From an uncultured Desulfobacterales bacterium (GTDB lineage: Bacteria > Desulfobacterota > Desulfobacteria > Desulfobacterales > UBA11574), in the NCBI GenBank assembly GCA_937998305.1, contig CALLDL010000030.1:1-42997 (forward strand): a DNA stretch of 42,997 bases, given 5' to 3'. Of this stretch, positions 7,797 through 17,337 are shown one piece after another. Each line of letters begins with the position of its first letter. Positions within the stretch are counted from its first letter, which is position 1. Under the pieces are notes generated by a model that saw nothing but the letters and a program-made list of their open reading frames with translations, did no database searches and was not told where the DNA came from. The translations under genes and the position numbers were made by a program.

Positions 7797-9983
7797 CTAA
7801 CGGCGGCCACCTCCACCCCGGCCGCCCCCACCTCGGCTTCTGCCGCTGCTTCGGCTGCTGTGGGAACGTCCCTGTGCCTGGTTGTAGCTGCGGGCTCGCT
7901 GCTCACCTTGTTGACGAGCCTGGTAGCTACGGTCGAGCTGCTGATTCTGCCGTTGCTGAGACTTTTGCACTTGGGTTTGGGTTGGCTTGGTCTTTTGTTG
8001 TTGGGTCTTGGCTGGCTGGTCCTTCTCTGATTTCCAGCCGTCTTTGGCCCGTTTCTCCCAGCCTTTATCGGTCTTGCGATGGACATCACCATTACGATCC
8101 GCATAGACATTGTTGGCCCGATGACTCATCCCACTGGCTTTGGCACGCTTGCCGGCAGTGGCGGGGGACTTTGTTGTCCTGGCCTTGTTGCGCTGGCTTC
8201 GATACAGGTTTTGCTGTGCAGCATTGTGACGACCAGCACGGTAGCCGGCATTGCGTCCGTGCCGGTATCCATGACGATACCCGCGCCGATAGCCCCGGTA
8301 ACGCCCCGGACCCCACCACCCGCCGCGATACCATCCGCCACCGCCGATGGTGAATCGAAACGGACCCCATCCATAGCTGAAGCCGAAGCGCCAGCCGGTC
8401 CAGGGATTATAGCGCACGTGAAAGCCCCATGTTGCCGGGCGCGGATAATAATAGCTTCCATACCAGCCGGGATACCAGTAACCCGTACCATAAACAATTG
8501 TGGTGTTGTAAACGTATGTATTGGTATAACCCGGTGTATAGCCAACGTAAACTACATCGTCCGTGACGTGATAAATTCGCACAAATGTCACATGATAAAT
8601 CGGAGATTCCGGCGGAATGGTATAGATCTCATCCGGAACAGAGGTGGCAACTTGCCAGGGCCCGGTCGCCTTACCAGCGATAAACCAGACAGCCTCATCG
8701 CACGCGTAATACTTGTTGTTAGCGTAAATCACCGGTGTGGCCGTGTTGACGGCATACGTCATCTCGGTGCCTTTGATATTCTCGAACTTGGGATCACCAT
8801 CATACTCTACCGTCAACTTGGCTTTCTTGCGATCAACAGCCGCGGTCTGGGGTATTTGCGTATCCAGAACAGCTTCTTTAGCAACATCTGTGTCCGGCAC
8901 CGAATACAATACGGTGCCCATTTCGGCGTCTTCCGGAATCTTTGCGAAATCGGACGGCAGTTTCTCGCCGGGCACATATTGCCACGGCCCTTCCATTTTC
9001 GAACTGGTATACCACCGCCCTGACAGCAGGATAAAGTATTGCTGGTTTTTTATGTGGAACAGGACGTCACTGTCGGTGTTGCTCATGTAGAGCAACAAAT
9101 CAGTCCCGGAAATGGGTGTATACTCCGGTTCGCCTTTGCTGGAGATGAGCTCGGCCGGCTCGGTCACCACAATCACTTTGGGCGGTGGGCCCGGCTCTTT
9201 CTCGTGCTCCGTCGCTTCCTTCTCTCCCGTGTCGGGCTCGGCCTTTGGAGCTCGTTCGGAAACTTCTTTAGGAACTTTTTTGCTAACCGCCCAGTCACCT
9301 TTGATGTCGATAGCGGTATACCAGGTATCTTTATCCGCATACAGATAGTACGTCTTCTCGGAGGGCACCAACAGGATCGTAAACGGGGTATTGATCACCC
9401 GCATAAGTTCAGATCCTTCTTCTTTTTTAAGCTTCGGCTCACCGTCGAGGGTAATCAGAACGGCCGGTTCCGCTACAAACAGTATCTTGGGCGGTTTAGT
9501 ATTGATTTTTTGCGCGGCTTCGGATCGCTGTTCGGCCAGGTCCAGGGTGGTGAGAAGGCGGTCCATGGAAATGGGAAGTTGCCATTTGGGGATCTCTTTT
9601 TCCAGCAATGCCTTAAGTTTTTTACTTTTCTGCTCATCCTGCTCGGGAAATCTTACCTGGGTGACCGTAACATCTGCAATTATGGCGGTGCGTTCCGCGC
9701 GGTCTGTTTCCAGGCGCGCTTCGAACCATACAACGCCAAAGACGGGTTCGGTCGATTCTTTGAGTTCCACTGCAACCGCGGCACGTCCTTTTAGCTGATT
9801 GCCGTCCAGTTTTTCCGGCTGAGGCTGATAGATCACAACGGTGCCTTGAGGGGTGTCAATCTCTCGCGGCCAATCACCGCTTGAATCCTCCTGTGCCCAG
9901 CCCAACGATGCCGCCAGAAGGCAGACCCACAGGAGTGAGACCACCCAACCGATGCTTTGTTTCCCTTTTTTGCTGTGCAACAT
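7797..9983 (-). CDS. Exported triple-repeat protein ('carbohydrate-binding family V/XII' type)
   Basis: This 728-residue protein starts at an ATG at 9983, chosen because AAGGA lies upstream and a clean signal peptide follows (hydrophobic core about residues 12-26, cleavage near GWAQ). An ATG 24 codons earlier lacks this. Three tandem repeats of 65-75 residues lie at about 165-238, 268-339 and 388-451. Each has GEP/GDP, then a block like TPFTILLVPSEKTYYLYAD, then a Trp-rich end (WYTAIDIKGDW, WYTSSKMEGPW, WFIAGKATGPW). A Tyr/Trp/Gly-rich region (446-556) follows, then a basic Gln/Arg/Ser tail ending in GGGGRGGGGRR. Similar deltaproteobacterial proteins carry the automatic label 'carbohydrate-binding family V/XII', which is weak evidence of function. 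It lies between a K+-channel gene and an RND pair. Confidence 0.8.
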   Translation of the reverse strand: MLHSKKGKQSIGWVVSLLWVCLLAASLGWAQEDSSGDWPREIDTPQGTVVIYQPQPEKLDGNQLKGRAAVAVELKESTEPVFGVVWFEARLETDRAERTAIIADVTVTQVRFPEQDEQKSKKLKALLEKEIPKWQLPISMDRLLTTLDLAEQRSEAAQKINTKPPKILFVAEPAVLITLDGEPKLKKEEGSELMRVINTPFTILLVPSEKTYYLYADKDTWYTAIDIKGDWAVSKKVPKEVSERAPKAEPDTGEKEATEHEKEPGPPPKVIVVTEPAELISSKGEPEYTPISGTDLLLYMSNTDSDVLFHIKNQQYFILLSGRWYTSSKMEGPWQYVPGEKLPSDFAKIPEDAEMGTVLYSVPDTDVAKEAVLDTQIPQTAAVDRKKAKLTVEYDGDPKFENIKGTEMTYAVNTATPVIYANNKYYACDEAVWFIAGKATGPWQVATSVPDEIYTIPPESPIYHVTFVRIYHVTDDVVYVGYTPGYTNTYVYNTTIVYGTGYWYPGWYGSYYYPRPATWGFHVRYNPWTGWRFGFSYGWGPFRFTIGGGGWYRGGWWGPGRYRGYRRGYRHGYRHGRNAGYRAGRHNAAQQNLYRSQRNKARTTKSPATAGKRAKASGMSHRANNVYADRNGDVHRKTDKGWEKRAKDGWKSEKDQPAKTQQQKTKPTQTQVQKSQQRQNQQLDRSYQARQQGEQRARSYNQAQGRSHSSRSSGRSRGGGGRGGGGRR

Positions 9984-10080
9984 ATTATTTTTCCTTTTTA
10001 TAGTGTAAAAAAGTGAAGCGGATAAGATGAGAAAAGAAAAGAAGAATTTGTTCAAAAATAAATTGTGGTAGAATATGTTA

Positions 10081-10746
10081 TCATCTTTCTCCAGAACGGC
10101 TTAAGTACTTTCCCACCAGCATGGCAACGAGAATCGTCAAATAAAGCTGTCCGGCGATGGCAATAATAATGGTTAAGGACTTGGCAAAAGCTGAAACCGG
10201 TGTAATATCACCATATCCTAAGGTGGTCAGCGTAACAAAACTAAAATATAGATAATCGTGAAACCCTGCGGCAGCATCACTTGCAAAGTTGATGGCTCCG
10301 GTATCTATGTGGAAAAAAAATCGTTGTGTGATTCCCGTCATTACCAAAAGCACTGCTCCCAATACGCCGATAAGCAAATAACCGTTAATGGAATTGATGA
10401 TAATGGTCAACGTCACCTGTTTACTTCTGGCAATATGCCGAATCATGAACACGGCAATAAACATGTTGAAACAAAAAAATGATAGGAAAGAGAAAAGTTT
10501 TAAAAGGTCGTAGCCGAAGACAAATTCAAGCCAGAACAGTATTATGGTAATGGCTCCGGAAACGATTAATATATTACGGGTTTTTTTTGGAAAATTGAGT
10601 GAATACGTACCAAAGAGAATGATGGCCGTGAAAATGATGTCTCTCATGAGTAATCGTTGCATCGATAAAATGGGATAGAAAAAAATAATGAGGAGTAAGC
10701 AAATCAGAAGAATGATATTGTTTCTGGTTAATTGTTTTTGTGTCAT
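10081..10746 (-). CDS. Potassium-channel-like membrane protein
   Basis: This 221-residue protein has about six hydrophobic helices (near 10-24, 34-50, 57-75, 82-102, 117-138, 185-212). A re-entrant pore loop before the last helix carries the K+ selectivity filter TLGYGD (175-180), in the ion-channel (Ion_trans_2) arrangement. No Arg-rich voltage-sensor helix and no RCK/TrkA_N regulatory domain are visible, so gating is unknown. The last helix is followed by a short basic tail. It lies 41 bases after the outer-membrane channel gene and 97 bases before the repeat protein, on the same strand, so co-transcription with efflux genes is possible. Confidence 0.87.
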   Translation of the reverse strand: MTQKQLTRNNIILLICLLLIIFFYPILSMQRLLMRDIIFTAIILFGTYSLNFPKKTRNILIVSGAITIILFWLEFVFGYDLLKLFSFLSFFCFNMFIAVFMIRHIARSKQVTLTIIINSINGYLLIGVLGAVLLVMTGITQRFFFHIDTGAINFASDAAAGFHDYLYFSFVTLTTLGYGDITPVSAFAKSLTIIIAIAGQLYLTILVAMLVGKYLSRSGER

Positions 10747-10787
10747 AACATCATTGCTTTAACGAACAGAGAAAGAGACCAAAGCTT

Positions 10788-12233
10788 CTATGGTTGTTTC
10801 TTTGGTGTTTCCGGCTGATTTTGTGTCTGTTCCATTTCCGCTTTTGTAAGCCATCCCCCGCCCAGGGCTTTATATAATCTTACATAGGCATTATAGAATT
10901 GTTGTTTTAGTTCGGAAAGCTCCAACCCGACGTCAAACAGTGTTCGTTCCATCTCCAAAACTTCAAGATAGCTGGTTACGCCTTTGTCATATCTCATTTT
11001 TGACAAGGCGGCAGCATTTTCCGCTGCCTTTAATTTTCTCTCCACCGCAGAGATCTGAATTTTGTAGGTTTGAATTTCATTCAAAGCGTCAGAGACCTCT
11101 CGAAAAGCAAACAGCACCCTGTTTTCGTATCGATACAGTGCCTGCTTGGTCCGTTCTTTCTCGATTTCAACCCGCGAGAGGCTCTTTTTAAAATCAAAAA
11201 GAGGCCCCAACAGGCTACCCCCCACCGACCAGATGCCTCCATCGTAGGAGATGGATGTCAATTCGGAGCTGGCTACCCCGAAAAGACCTGTCAGGGTGAT
11301 GGACGGAAACCTCAGCGCTTCAGCAACACCGATTCTTGCTGTTTGGGCTTGGAGCAAATACATCGCTTCAGCAATATCCGGCCTGCGCTCGAGAATATCC
11401 GAAGGTAATCCGCTGGGTATATCGGGAGGTACAACTTGTTGGTTCAGACCATTCCCTGTTTTGATTTCTCCAGGGAATTTTCCCATCAAAATACTCAGCG
11501 CGTTTTCGGTATTGGCAATTAATCGCTTAAATAAAGGAATGGCCCCGGCGGCAATTTCTTTTTGAATTTGCGCCTGGTTCAAGTCAATTTCTGGAATTAT
11601 GCCTTTGTCAAAACGCTTTTGAATAATATCAAGACCGTGAAGCCGTGAAGCAAGGGTCTGTTCGGATATTTCCAATCTCTGATAATAATCCAACAACAAG
11701 AAATAAGTGCTCACAACTTCGGAGATCAAACTGATTTGAACGGTTCTTAGAGAATACTCAGAAGCCATCAATTCAGATATCGCGGCTTCGGTGGATCTGC
11801 GGTATTTACCCCAGAAATCAATCTCCCAGCTCAATACCGGAGCGATAAAGGCGGATTTGTCTGTTGTTGACGATCGTGATATTCCAAAAAAAGTTCCTGC
11901 CTTTGCACCGGCTTCTAAATCCAATCGGGGATATTGATCCGCTTTGGTGAATCCAAGAGCCGCACGGGCTTCTTCGATACGGCTGGCAGCAATCATTGCG
12001 TCTTTATTGTCATTCAATGCCGTGACAACCAATGAATGAAGAACGGGATCATCAAACAATTCCCACCATTTCAAGTTAACCACTTCTTTGGATTCTGCAT
12101 CGGAAAATCTAAAATTATTCGGTGTTTCCACAACAGGTTCTTTAAAATCAGGACCCATTGCACAACCTGTAAAAGATACAATCATCATCAGTGTAACGAT
12201 TCGAGCCAATTTTTTCATTTCAATAACCATCAT
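10788..12233 (-). CDS. RND outer-membrane channel lipoprotein (OprM/NodT family)
   Basis: This 481-residue outer-membrane factor has signal segment MKKLARIVTLMMIVSFTGC, with Cys24 as the lipidation site when counted from the first ATG. The mature start GPDFKEPVV is characteristic of the NodT/OprM family. Two OEP repeats follow, including SPxLSWEIDFWGKYRR-like text, RRPDIAEAMYLLQAQTARIGVA, and a terminal YLEVLEMERTLFDVGLEL to ALGGGW ending. The first ATG (12233) overlaps the stop of the upstream pump gene by four bases; an ATG five codons later, at 12218, is the alternative start. It completes the adaptor-pump-channel operon and is the only intact channel of its kind in the window. Confidence 0.94.
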   Translation of the reverse strand: MMVIEMKKLARIVTLMMIVSFTGCAMGPDFKEPVVETPNNFRFSDAESKEVVNLKWWELFDDPVLHSLVVTALNDNKDAMIAASRIEEARAALGFTKADQYPRLDLEAGAKAGTFFGISRSSTTDKSAFIAPVLSWEIDFWGKYRRSTEAAISELMASEYSLRTVQISLISEVVSTYFLLLDYYQRLEISEQTLASRLHGLDIIQKRFDKGIIPEIDLNQAQIQKEIAAGAIPLFKRLIANTENALSILMGKFPGEIKTGNGLNQQVVPPDIPSGLPSDILERRPDIAEAMYLLQAQTARIGVAEALRFPSITLTGLFGVASSELTSISYDGGIWSVGGSLLGPLFDFKKSLSRVEIEKERTKQALYRYENRVLFAFREVSDALNEIQTYKIQISAVERKLKAAENAAALSKMRYDKGVTSYLEVLEMERTLFDVGLELSELKQQFYNAYVRLYKALGGGWLTKAEMEQTQNQPETPKKQP

Positions 12234-15200
12234 GATTCTTTTGTATCTGGTCCCAATTGAAGATCTCGTTTCTGCTCATATTTGGCAATCTTGCCGATGA
12301 ATACGAACAGCATGGGATAAAAGAAAACCCCTAACAGTGTCGCGATCGACATACCACCCAACAATGCCATACCCATAACGACCCTTGCCTCGGCTCCGGC
12401 ACCGGAAGCGACAACCAGCGGAAAAACCCCTAATATAAAAGAAAAGGCCGTCATCAATATGGGTCTGAATCGCATCTCAGCGGCTTTTACGGCCGCATCG
12501 AACAAAGAAAGGCCTTTGTCAAATTCCAGCTTGGCAAACTCAACGATCAGAATGGCATTTTTTGCCGCCATGGCGATGAGCATCACCAGTGCGATCTGTG
12601 CAAAAACATTGAGCTCATAGCTTTGGCTGAACTGTCGGGAAATAAATAATGCCATGAATGCACCAAAGATTGCAAAGGGTGTCCCCAGCAGGATACTAAA
12701 GGGCAAGGACCAGCTTTCATATTGGGCGGCAAGGATAAGAAATACGAACAACAATGAAAACGCGAAAACAATGGAACCCGTTCCGGAAGCCTTCTTTTCC
12801 TGGAACGACATGTTGCTCCACGCAAAGCCCATATCCCCCGGAAGAACTTCTGCGGCCAATTCTTCAAGGGCATCAAGGGCCTGGACCGACGTATATCCTT
12901 GGGCCGGCGCCCCACTGAGCTCTATGGCTCTGTACAAATTAAATCGATTGGTATAATCCGGCCCGACGATTTCTTTGATATCGACAAATGCCGCTAAAGG
13001 AACGCTTTTGTTCTCTTTATTTTTAACAAAAAAAAGGTTTATCTGTTTCTCATTTTGCCTATACTTGGGTTCTGCCTGAATATAGGCTTTGTAAAGCCTT
13101 CCGAATCTGTTGAAATCATTTACATAGGAACCGCCCAGAAAGGCGCCGACGGTGGTATATATATCATTTAGAGAAATACCCGCTTTGAGGACTTTATCCT
13201 TGTCGATTTCCATGTATCGCTGGGGAACGGTTGATCGAAACGTTGTAAATATACCACCGATTTCAGGTCGTTTCATGGCAGCCTGAACAAAGCTTGCCGT
13301 GTGTTTGGCCAGATAATCCGGTGTATTTCCCCCTTTGTCCTGAATCATCAGTGTAAATCCGGAACCACTTCCCAATCCTGGGATTGCCGGCGGTCCAAAG
13401 GCAAACACCTGCGCTTCATTAATCGCCAAATGAAAATCAACGTTCAATAGTCTAACGATCTCCTTTGCGGTTTTCTCCCGCTCACCCCAATCCTTAAGAG
13501 ATACAAAAATAAAACCGGCATTGGATGAATAGCTGTTTGCAAGCAGACTGAATCCGGTAATTGTGGTAATGTATTCCACTTCATTGTATTTTTTTATAAT
13601 TTTTTCGACTTTTTTGGCAACCACGTCGGATCGCTGCATGGATGCGGCATCAGGCAATTGAATGTTTACCATAAGATACCCCATGTCCTCTTCGGGCATA
13701 AATCCGCCTGGAACTTTTTTCCCTATAAAACCCATGCCAATGGTCACGATAAGGATAAATATCAATCCCCTAACTATTTTGCCAGTCACAATACGGGTAA
13801 ACCCCATATATGCCTCGGTGGACTTGTCAAAGGCGTTGTTAAAAAGACGAAAAAACATACCCAAGGGACCGCCATACGGTTTCTGCTTTCTAAGCAGCAG
13901 AGAGCACAGGGCGGGACTTAAGGTTAAAGCATTAATAGATGAGAAAACCACAGAAACGGCAACCGTAATGGCAAACTGTTGATACAATCTTCCCGTTATT
14001 CCTCCCATGACGGCCACCGGGATAAACACCGCCACCAAAACCAGTGTGGTTGCAATGACCGGAGCGGTGACTTCATTCATGGCATGAATGGTTGCCTCTT
14101 GTGGATTCATACCATTTTCAATATTAACCTGGACAGCCTCCACCACCACAATGGCATCGTCAACAACGATACCGATGGCCAGGACCAGGCCCAGAAGCGA
14201 GAGGACATTGACGGTAAAACCGATCATTGGAAATGCAATAAACGCACCGACCAGAGAAACGGGTATGGCGATAGTGGGAATTAAGGCTGCTCTCCAGTCC
14301 TGGATAAAGATGAAGACAACAAGAATCACCAGCGCCAGGGCGATAAAGAGTGTCTCGATGATTTCATCGATGCCTGCCGTAATGGCCAACGTGGTATCCA
14401 GCGATACGTCGTATCGGATACTCTCCGGAAAAGATTTGGATAGTTCCTCCATGGTCTTTCTGATCTGTTCGGCCAGTTCCACGGCATTGGAACCGGGCGC
14501 CTGATACAGGGCGATGATGGCGCCTGCTTTATCATTTAATCGGGTAAATGAATTGTAAGTCTCAATGCCCAGCTCGACTCGGGCGATGTCTTTGATCTTT
14601 ACCTGAGACCCTCCCTCGGTGGTTCTGATGACAATTTCACTGAATTCTTTTTCAGATTGCAGGCGATCCGGCAATCTGACCGTGTAGGTAAATTCCGTCC
14701 CCGGAGGGGCAGGCTCTGCACCAAATTTACCTCCCGGTACAATGACACTTTGCTCTCGGATGGCATTCACAATCTCGGGCACCGTGATACCCAGGTGGGC
14801 CAATCGGTCGGGCTCTATCCATATGCGCATGGAATAATCACTGGCACCGAATACGTTCACGCGACCGATACCTTTTATACGGGCCAAAATATCTTTAATA
14901 TTGATCAATGAATAGTTTCCAAGAAAATTCTGGTCATATCTGCCGTCTTCTGACGTGAGCGTTACCAGCATCAATATGTTCGGAAGGGATTTCTCTGTGG
15001 TAACCCCTAATCTTTTGACCTCCTCGGGGAGTTTGGCTGTTGCAGCCGCAACCCGGTTTTGGGTAAAAACAGTGTTCATGTCCGGATCGGTACCGATCTC
15101 AAAGGACACCTGAACGGTCATGGTGCCGTCATTTGCGTTGATGGATTTCATGTAGATCATATTGTCCACACCATTGATCTGCTGCTCCAGCGGCGTGGCC

Positions 15201-15382
15201 ACCGACTGCTCCACACTGACGGCATTTGCCCCGGTATAGGTGGCCCGAACTTCCACCACCGGTGGTGTAATGTTGGGATACTGCTCCGTGGGAAGACCTC
15301 CCAAAAACACGACACCCACGATAACCATAAAAATGGCGATGACCATGGCCACAATTGGACGTCTTACAAAAAAATTACCCAT
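12230..15382 (-). CDS. RND efflux pump, HAE1 family (AcrB/MexB-like)
   Basis: This 1050-residue inner-membrane pump begins MGNFFVRRPIVAMVIAIFMV, typical of hydrophobe/amphiphile efflux (HAE1) transporters. The TM4 proton-relay pair is intact (GIVVDDAIVVVE) and TM10 keeps AAKNAILIVEFAK with its Lys. Porter-domain signatures GVDNMIYMKS and DPDMNTVFTQNRV are present. Length is normal. HAE1 pumps export dyes, detergents, bile salts and antibiotics from the inner-membrane outer leaflet and periplasm. The gene follows its adaptor by six bases and overlaps the channel gene by four, a standard tripartite operon. It is distinct from the pump at 3424-6558, which belongs to a different RND branch. Confidence 0.96.
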   Translation of the reverse strand: MGNFFVRRPIVAMVIAIFMVIVGVVFLGGLPTEQYPNITPPVVEVRATYTGANAVSVEQSVATPLEQQINGVDNMIYMKSINANDGTMTVQVSFEIGTDPDMNTVFTQNRVAAATAKLPEEVKRLGVTTEKSLPNILMLVTLTSEDGRYDQNFLGNYSLINIKDILARIKGIGRVNVFGASDYSMRIWIEPDRLAHLGITVPEIVNAIREQSVIVPGGKFGAEPAPPGTEFTYTVRLPDRLQSEKEFSEIVIRTTEGGSQVKIKDIARVELGIETYNSFTRLNDKAGAIIALYQAPGSNAVELAEQIRKTMEELSKSFPESIRYDVSLDTTLAITAGIDEIIETLFIALALVILVVFIFIQDWRAALIPTIAIPVSLVGAFIAFPMIGFTVNVLSLLGLVLAIGIVVDDAIVVVEAVQVNIENGMNPQEATIHAMNEVTAPVIATTLVLVAVFIPVAVMGGITGRLYQQFAITVAVSVVFSSINALTLSPALCSLLLRKQKPYGGPLGMFFRLFNNAFDKSTEAYMGFTRIVTGKIVRGLIFILIVTIGMGFIGKKVPGGFMPEEDMGYLMVNIQLPDAASMQRSDVVAKKVEKIIKKYNEVEYITTITGFSLLANSYSSNAGFIFVSLKDWGEREKTAKEIVRLLNVDFHLAINEAQVFAFGPPAIPGLGSGSGFTLMIQDKGGNTPDYLAKHTASFVQAAMKRPEIGGIFTTFRSTVPQRYMEIDKDKVLKAGISLNDIYTTVGAFLGGSYVNDFNRFGRLYKAYIQAEPKYRQNEKQINLFFVKNKENKSVPLAAFVDIKEIVGPDYTNRFNLYRAIELSGAPAQGYTSVQALDALEELAAEVLPGDMGFAWSNMSFQEKKASGTGSIVFAFSLLFVFLILAAQYESWSLPFSILLGTPFAIFGAFMALFISRQFSQSYELNVFAQIALVMLIAMAAKNAILIVEFAKLEFDKGLSLFDAAVKAAEMRFRPILMTAFSFILGVFPLVVASGAGAEARVVMGMALLGGMSIATLLGVFFYPMLFVFIGKIAKYEQKRDLQLGPDTKES

Positions 15383-15388
15383 ATCTGA

Positions 15389-16540
15389 TTACGTGCTTTC
15401 TTGGTCTGTTGATTCGATTTCTTTTAAAGTGGGTTTCACGACCGCCCCGTCCTTTGCTCTCTGTAATCCTTCGTACACGACGTGTTCACCGGGTTTTAAC
15501 CCTTCGGTGATCAGCCAGAATTGGTTGATCTTCGGACCTACTTTTACGTTTCTTGTTTGAACCTTATCACCATCGCCAACGACATAGACACTGTATTGCC
15601 CCTGCAGTTCCACAACACATCTTTGCGGAATCAGAATGCCGTCTTTAACGATGGTAACAAGAGCTTTTACCTTGGCAAATTGCCCGGGGCGTAACAATTC
15701 CTGGGGGTTGGAAAACGAGGCTTGAACCAGTATGGCGCCGGTGGTGGGATCCACGTTTCGGTCAATAAACTCTGGTTTGCCTTTGTGATCGTACAAAGAT
15801 CCGTCTGCCAGAATCAGTTCCAGGTTTTCTTTTCGGGCATTCTGAACAGCCGGTTCGACCTTCGACAATAAATGCCGGGCCAACTGAAGATATTGCGTTT
15901 CCGTAATAAAAAATTCCACGAGAATCGTGTCGATACGGGAAACTGTATTCAAAATAACCGGATTGGGACTTCGACCGACAAAATCCCCTACTTTGGCTGT
16001 TGTCTTTCCGATAATTCCGGAGATAGGTGAATAAATCTTGGTATAACCGAGTTGGATTCTACTGGCCCTGAGATTCGCCTCGGCAGCTTTCACCGATTCG
16101 ATATACGCCTCATGTTGGGCGACGGCAGAATCCAAATCACTCTCACTGACCGCCTTCTCCTTTGCAAGCGGCTCGATTCTGTCCAAATCGCTTTTGGCTT
16201 TCGCCAACATTGTTTTTGCCCCTGCAACCCCGCTCATTTTTGCCGCAACATCGGCCTCAAACGGCTGACTCTCCAAAGTATAGAGTAGAGCGCCTTTTTC
16301 GACCCGCGAACCTTCCTCAAAATGAATACCTTCTAAAAAACCTTCCACCCTTGCCCGTATGGCGATATCTTTGAAACCGTATATCTGACCGACAAATTCC
16401 TGGTAGATGGGAACGTCTTTTGCTTGTGTAACGACAACGGTGACCTGGGGCGGTGGCGCCTGTGCTTGTTGTTCCTCTTTTTGACCACACGAAAAAAACA
16501 ACAGAAATAAAATGCATAGTAACGTTAATTTTGTTTTCAT
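15389..16540 (-). CDS. RND adaptor lipoprotein (AcrA/MexA-like)
   Basis: This 383-residue adaptor has a short lipoprotein signal ending LFFSCGQ (Cys18), then a Gln/Pro-rich linker. Adaptor motifs include VGQIYGFKDIAIRARVEGFL and HFEEGSRVEKGALLYTLE in the lipoyl half, a helical hairpin (about 85-145), TKIYSPISGIIGKT closing the lipoyl domain, and RPGQFAKVKALV then IPQRCVVELQGQ in the barrel. It is the first gene of the adaptor-pump-channel operon; its promoter lies in the region beyond 16540, where a 14-bp palindrome (16586-16599) is a candidate operator. Confidence 0.94.
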   Translation of the reverse strand: MKTKLTLLCILFLLFFSCGQKEEQQAQAPPPQVTVVVTQAKDVPIYQEFVGQIYGFKDIAIRARVEGFLEGIHFEEGSRVEKGALLYTLESQPFEADVAAKMSGVAGAKTMLAKAKSDLDRIEPLAKEKAVSESDLDSAVAQHEAYIESVKAAEANLRASRIQLGYTKIYSPISGIIGKTTAKVGDFVGRSPNPVILNTVSRIDTILVEFFITETQYLQLARHLLSKVEPAVQNARKENLELILADGSLYDHKGKPEFIDRNVDPTTGAILVQASFSNPQELLRPGQFAKVKALVTIVKDGILIPQRCVVELQGQYSVYVVGDGDKVQTRNVKVGPKINQFWLITEGLKPGEHVVYEGLQRAKDGAVVKPTLKEIESTDQEST

Positions 16541-16585
16541 TTTTTTCTCTTTGTCACGTTAATTAAATTATCCCCGCCATAAACA

Positions 16586-16599
16586 GCAGAATATTCTGC
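16586..16599. promoter_or_regulatory. 14-bp perfect palindrome, candidate operator of efflux operon
   Basis: GCAGAATATTCTGC is a perfect inverted repeat about 46 bases upstream of the adaptor ATG (16540), in the expected promoter zone. TetR- or MarR-type repressors of RND operons bind such sites. No cognate regulator gene is adjacent, so the assignment is inference from position and symmetry. A second palindrome (CCCTTTTAAAAGGG, 16661-16674) lies further upstream. Confidence 0.4.
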
Positions 16600-17337
16600 G
16601 GGATTTTAATAAAACAAGGAATTTTTTTAAAATGAATTGAAGAAATTGGTTGATATCATTCCCTTTTAAAAGGGGGATCAACAAAAGCTTTAACCTAAAG
16701 TGAGCGTTTCAATTTTTTGAAATGGTTAACTTAAGAATATTTTTAAGGAATTCCGCCATTCTGAATTTCAAAAATTTGAAACCCTACGGGATTTCCAATT
16801 TCACCACATCTACTGCGTCAGATGCCGTTCCGCATAGACGACTATAGCAAAACGACATCTTCCTTGTACCTGCGGCAAACTTGAAAATCGCTCAATTTAG
16901 GTTTAAATTATGAATGAAACCTACATAAACCGAAGCATGTGGATGCATCCGATTTTGTCAAGAATTAAAAAATAATGCCACAGGTCATCCGGGATGTCAA
17001 CCGCCACGATATGTGAAACCTCACAATATTATAAACATTTTGGGGACAACGCATCCTTTGATGCCGCAGTCTGTAAATTGAAACATTATTGTATCATGAA
17101 GATGTCTCATGGAAATCTTACACTTTTGCATTTCCCTTTTAATAAAATTTTAAACACGCACAACTCACTAATATATCACATAAATATATTTAATTGAATA
17201 TCTGATGCCATTGGCATAAATTTTGATCTATTAAATTAATGAAGTGTTGGATGAATCTCAAAAATGCTTCTTTGAATGATCAAACAACTCTTTACGAGAC
17301 AATCAATTTTTACTTTGAAATTGAAAGGAAGGTTATC
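16600..17337. other. Long intergenic region between divergent genes
   Basis: It holds the 14-bp palindrome CCCTTTTAAAAGGG (16661-16674), itself flanked by GTTGAT/ATCAAC, and a 14-base word CGCTCAATTTAGGT (16889-16902) that recurs at 38674-38687. A 67-codon frame at 16994-17197 has no clear ribosome-binding site and no recognisable motif, so I do not call it. The segment at about 16780-16890 is richer in GC than its surroundings and could be an old repeat or RNA. Confidence 0.4.

Noticed and set aside
8079-9023. 314-codon rightward frame
   Set aside because: Opposite strand of the triple-repeat protein gene; Ala/Pro/Ile-rich shadow without domain signal.
16994-17197. 67-codon frame in the long gap
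   Set aside because: No clear ribosome-binding site and no recognisable motif.
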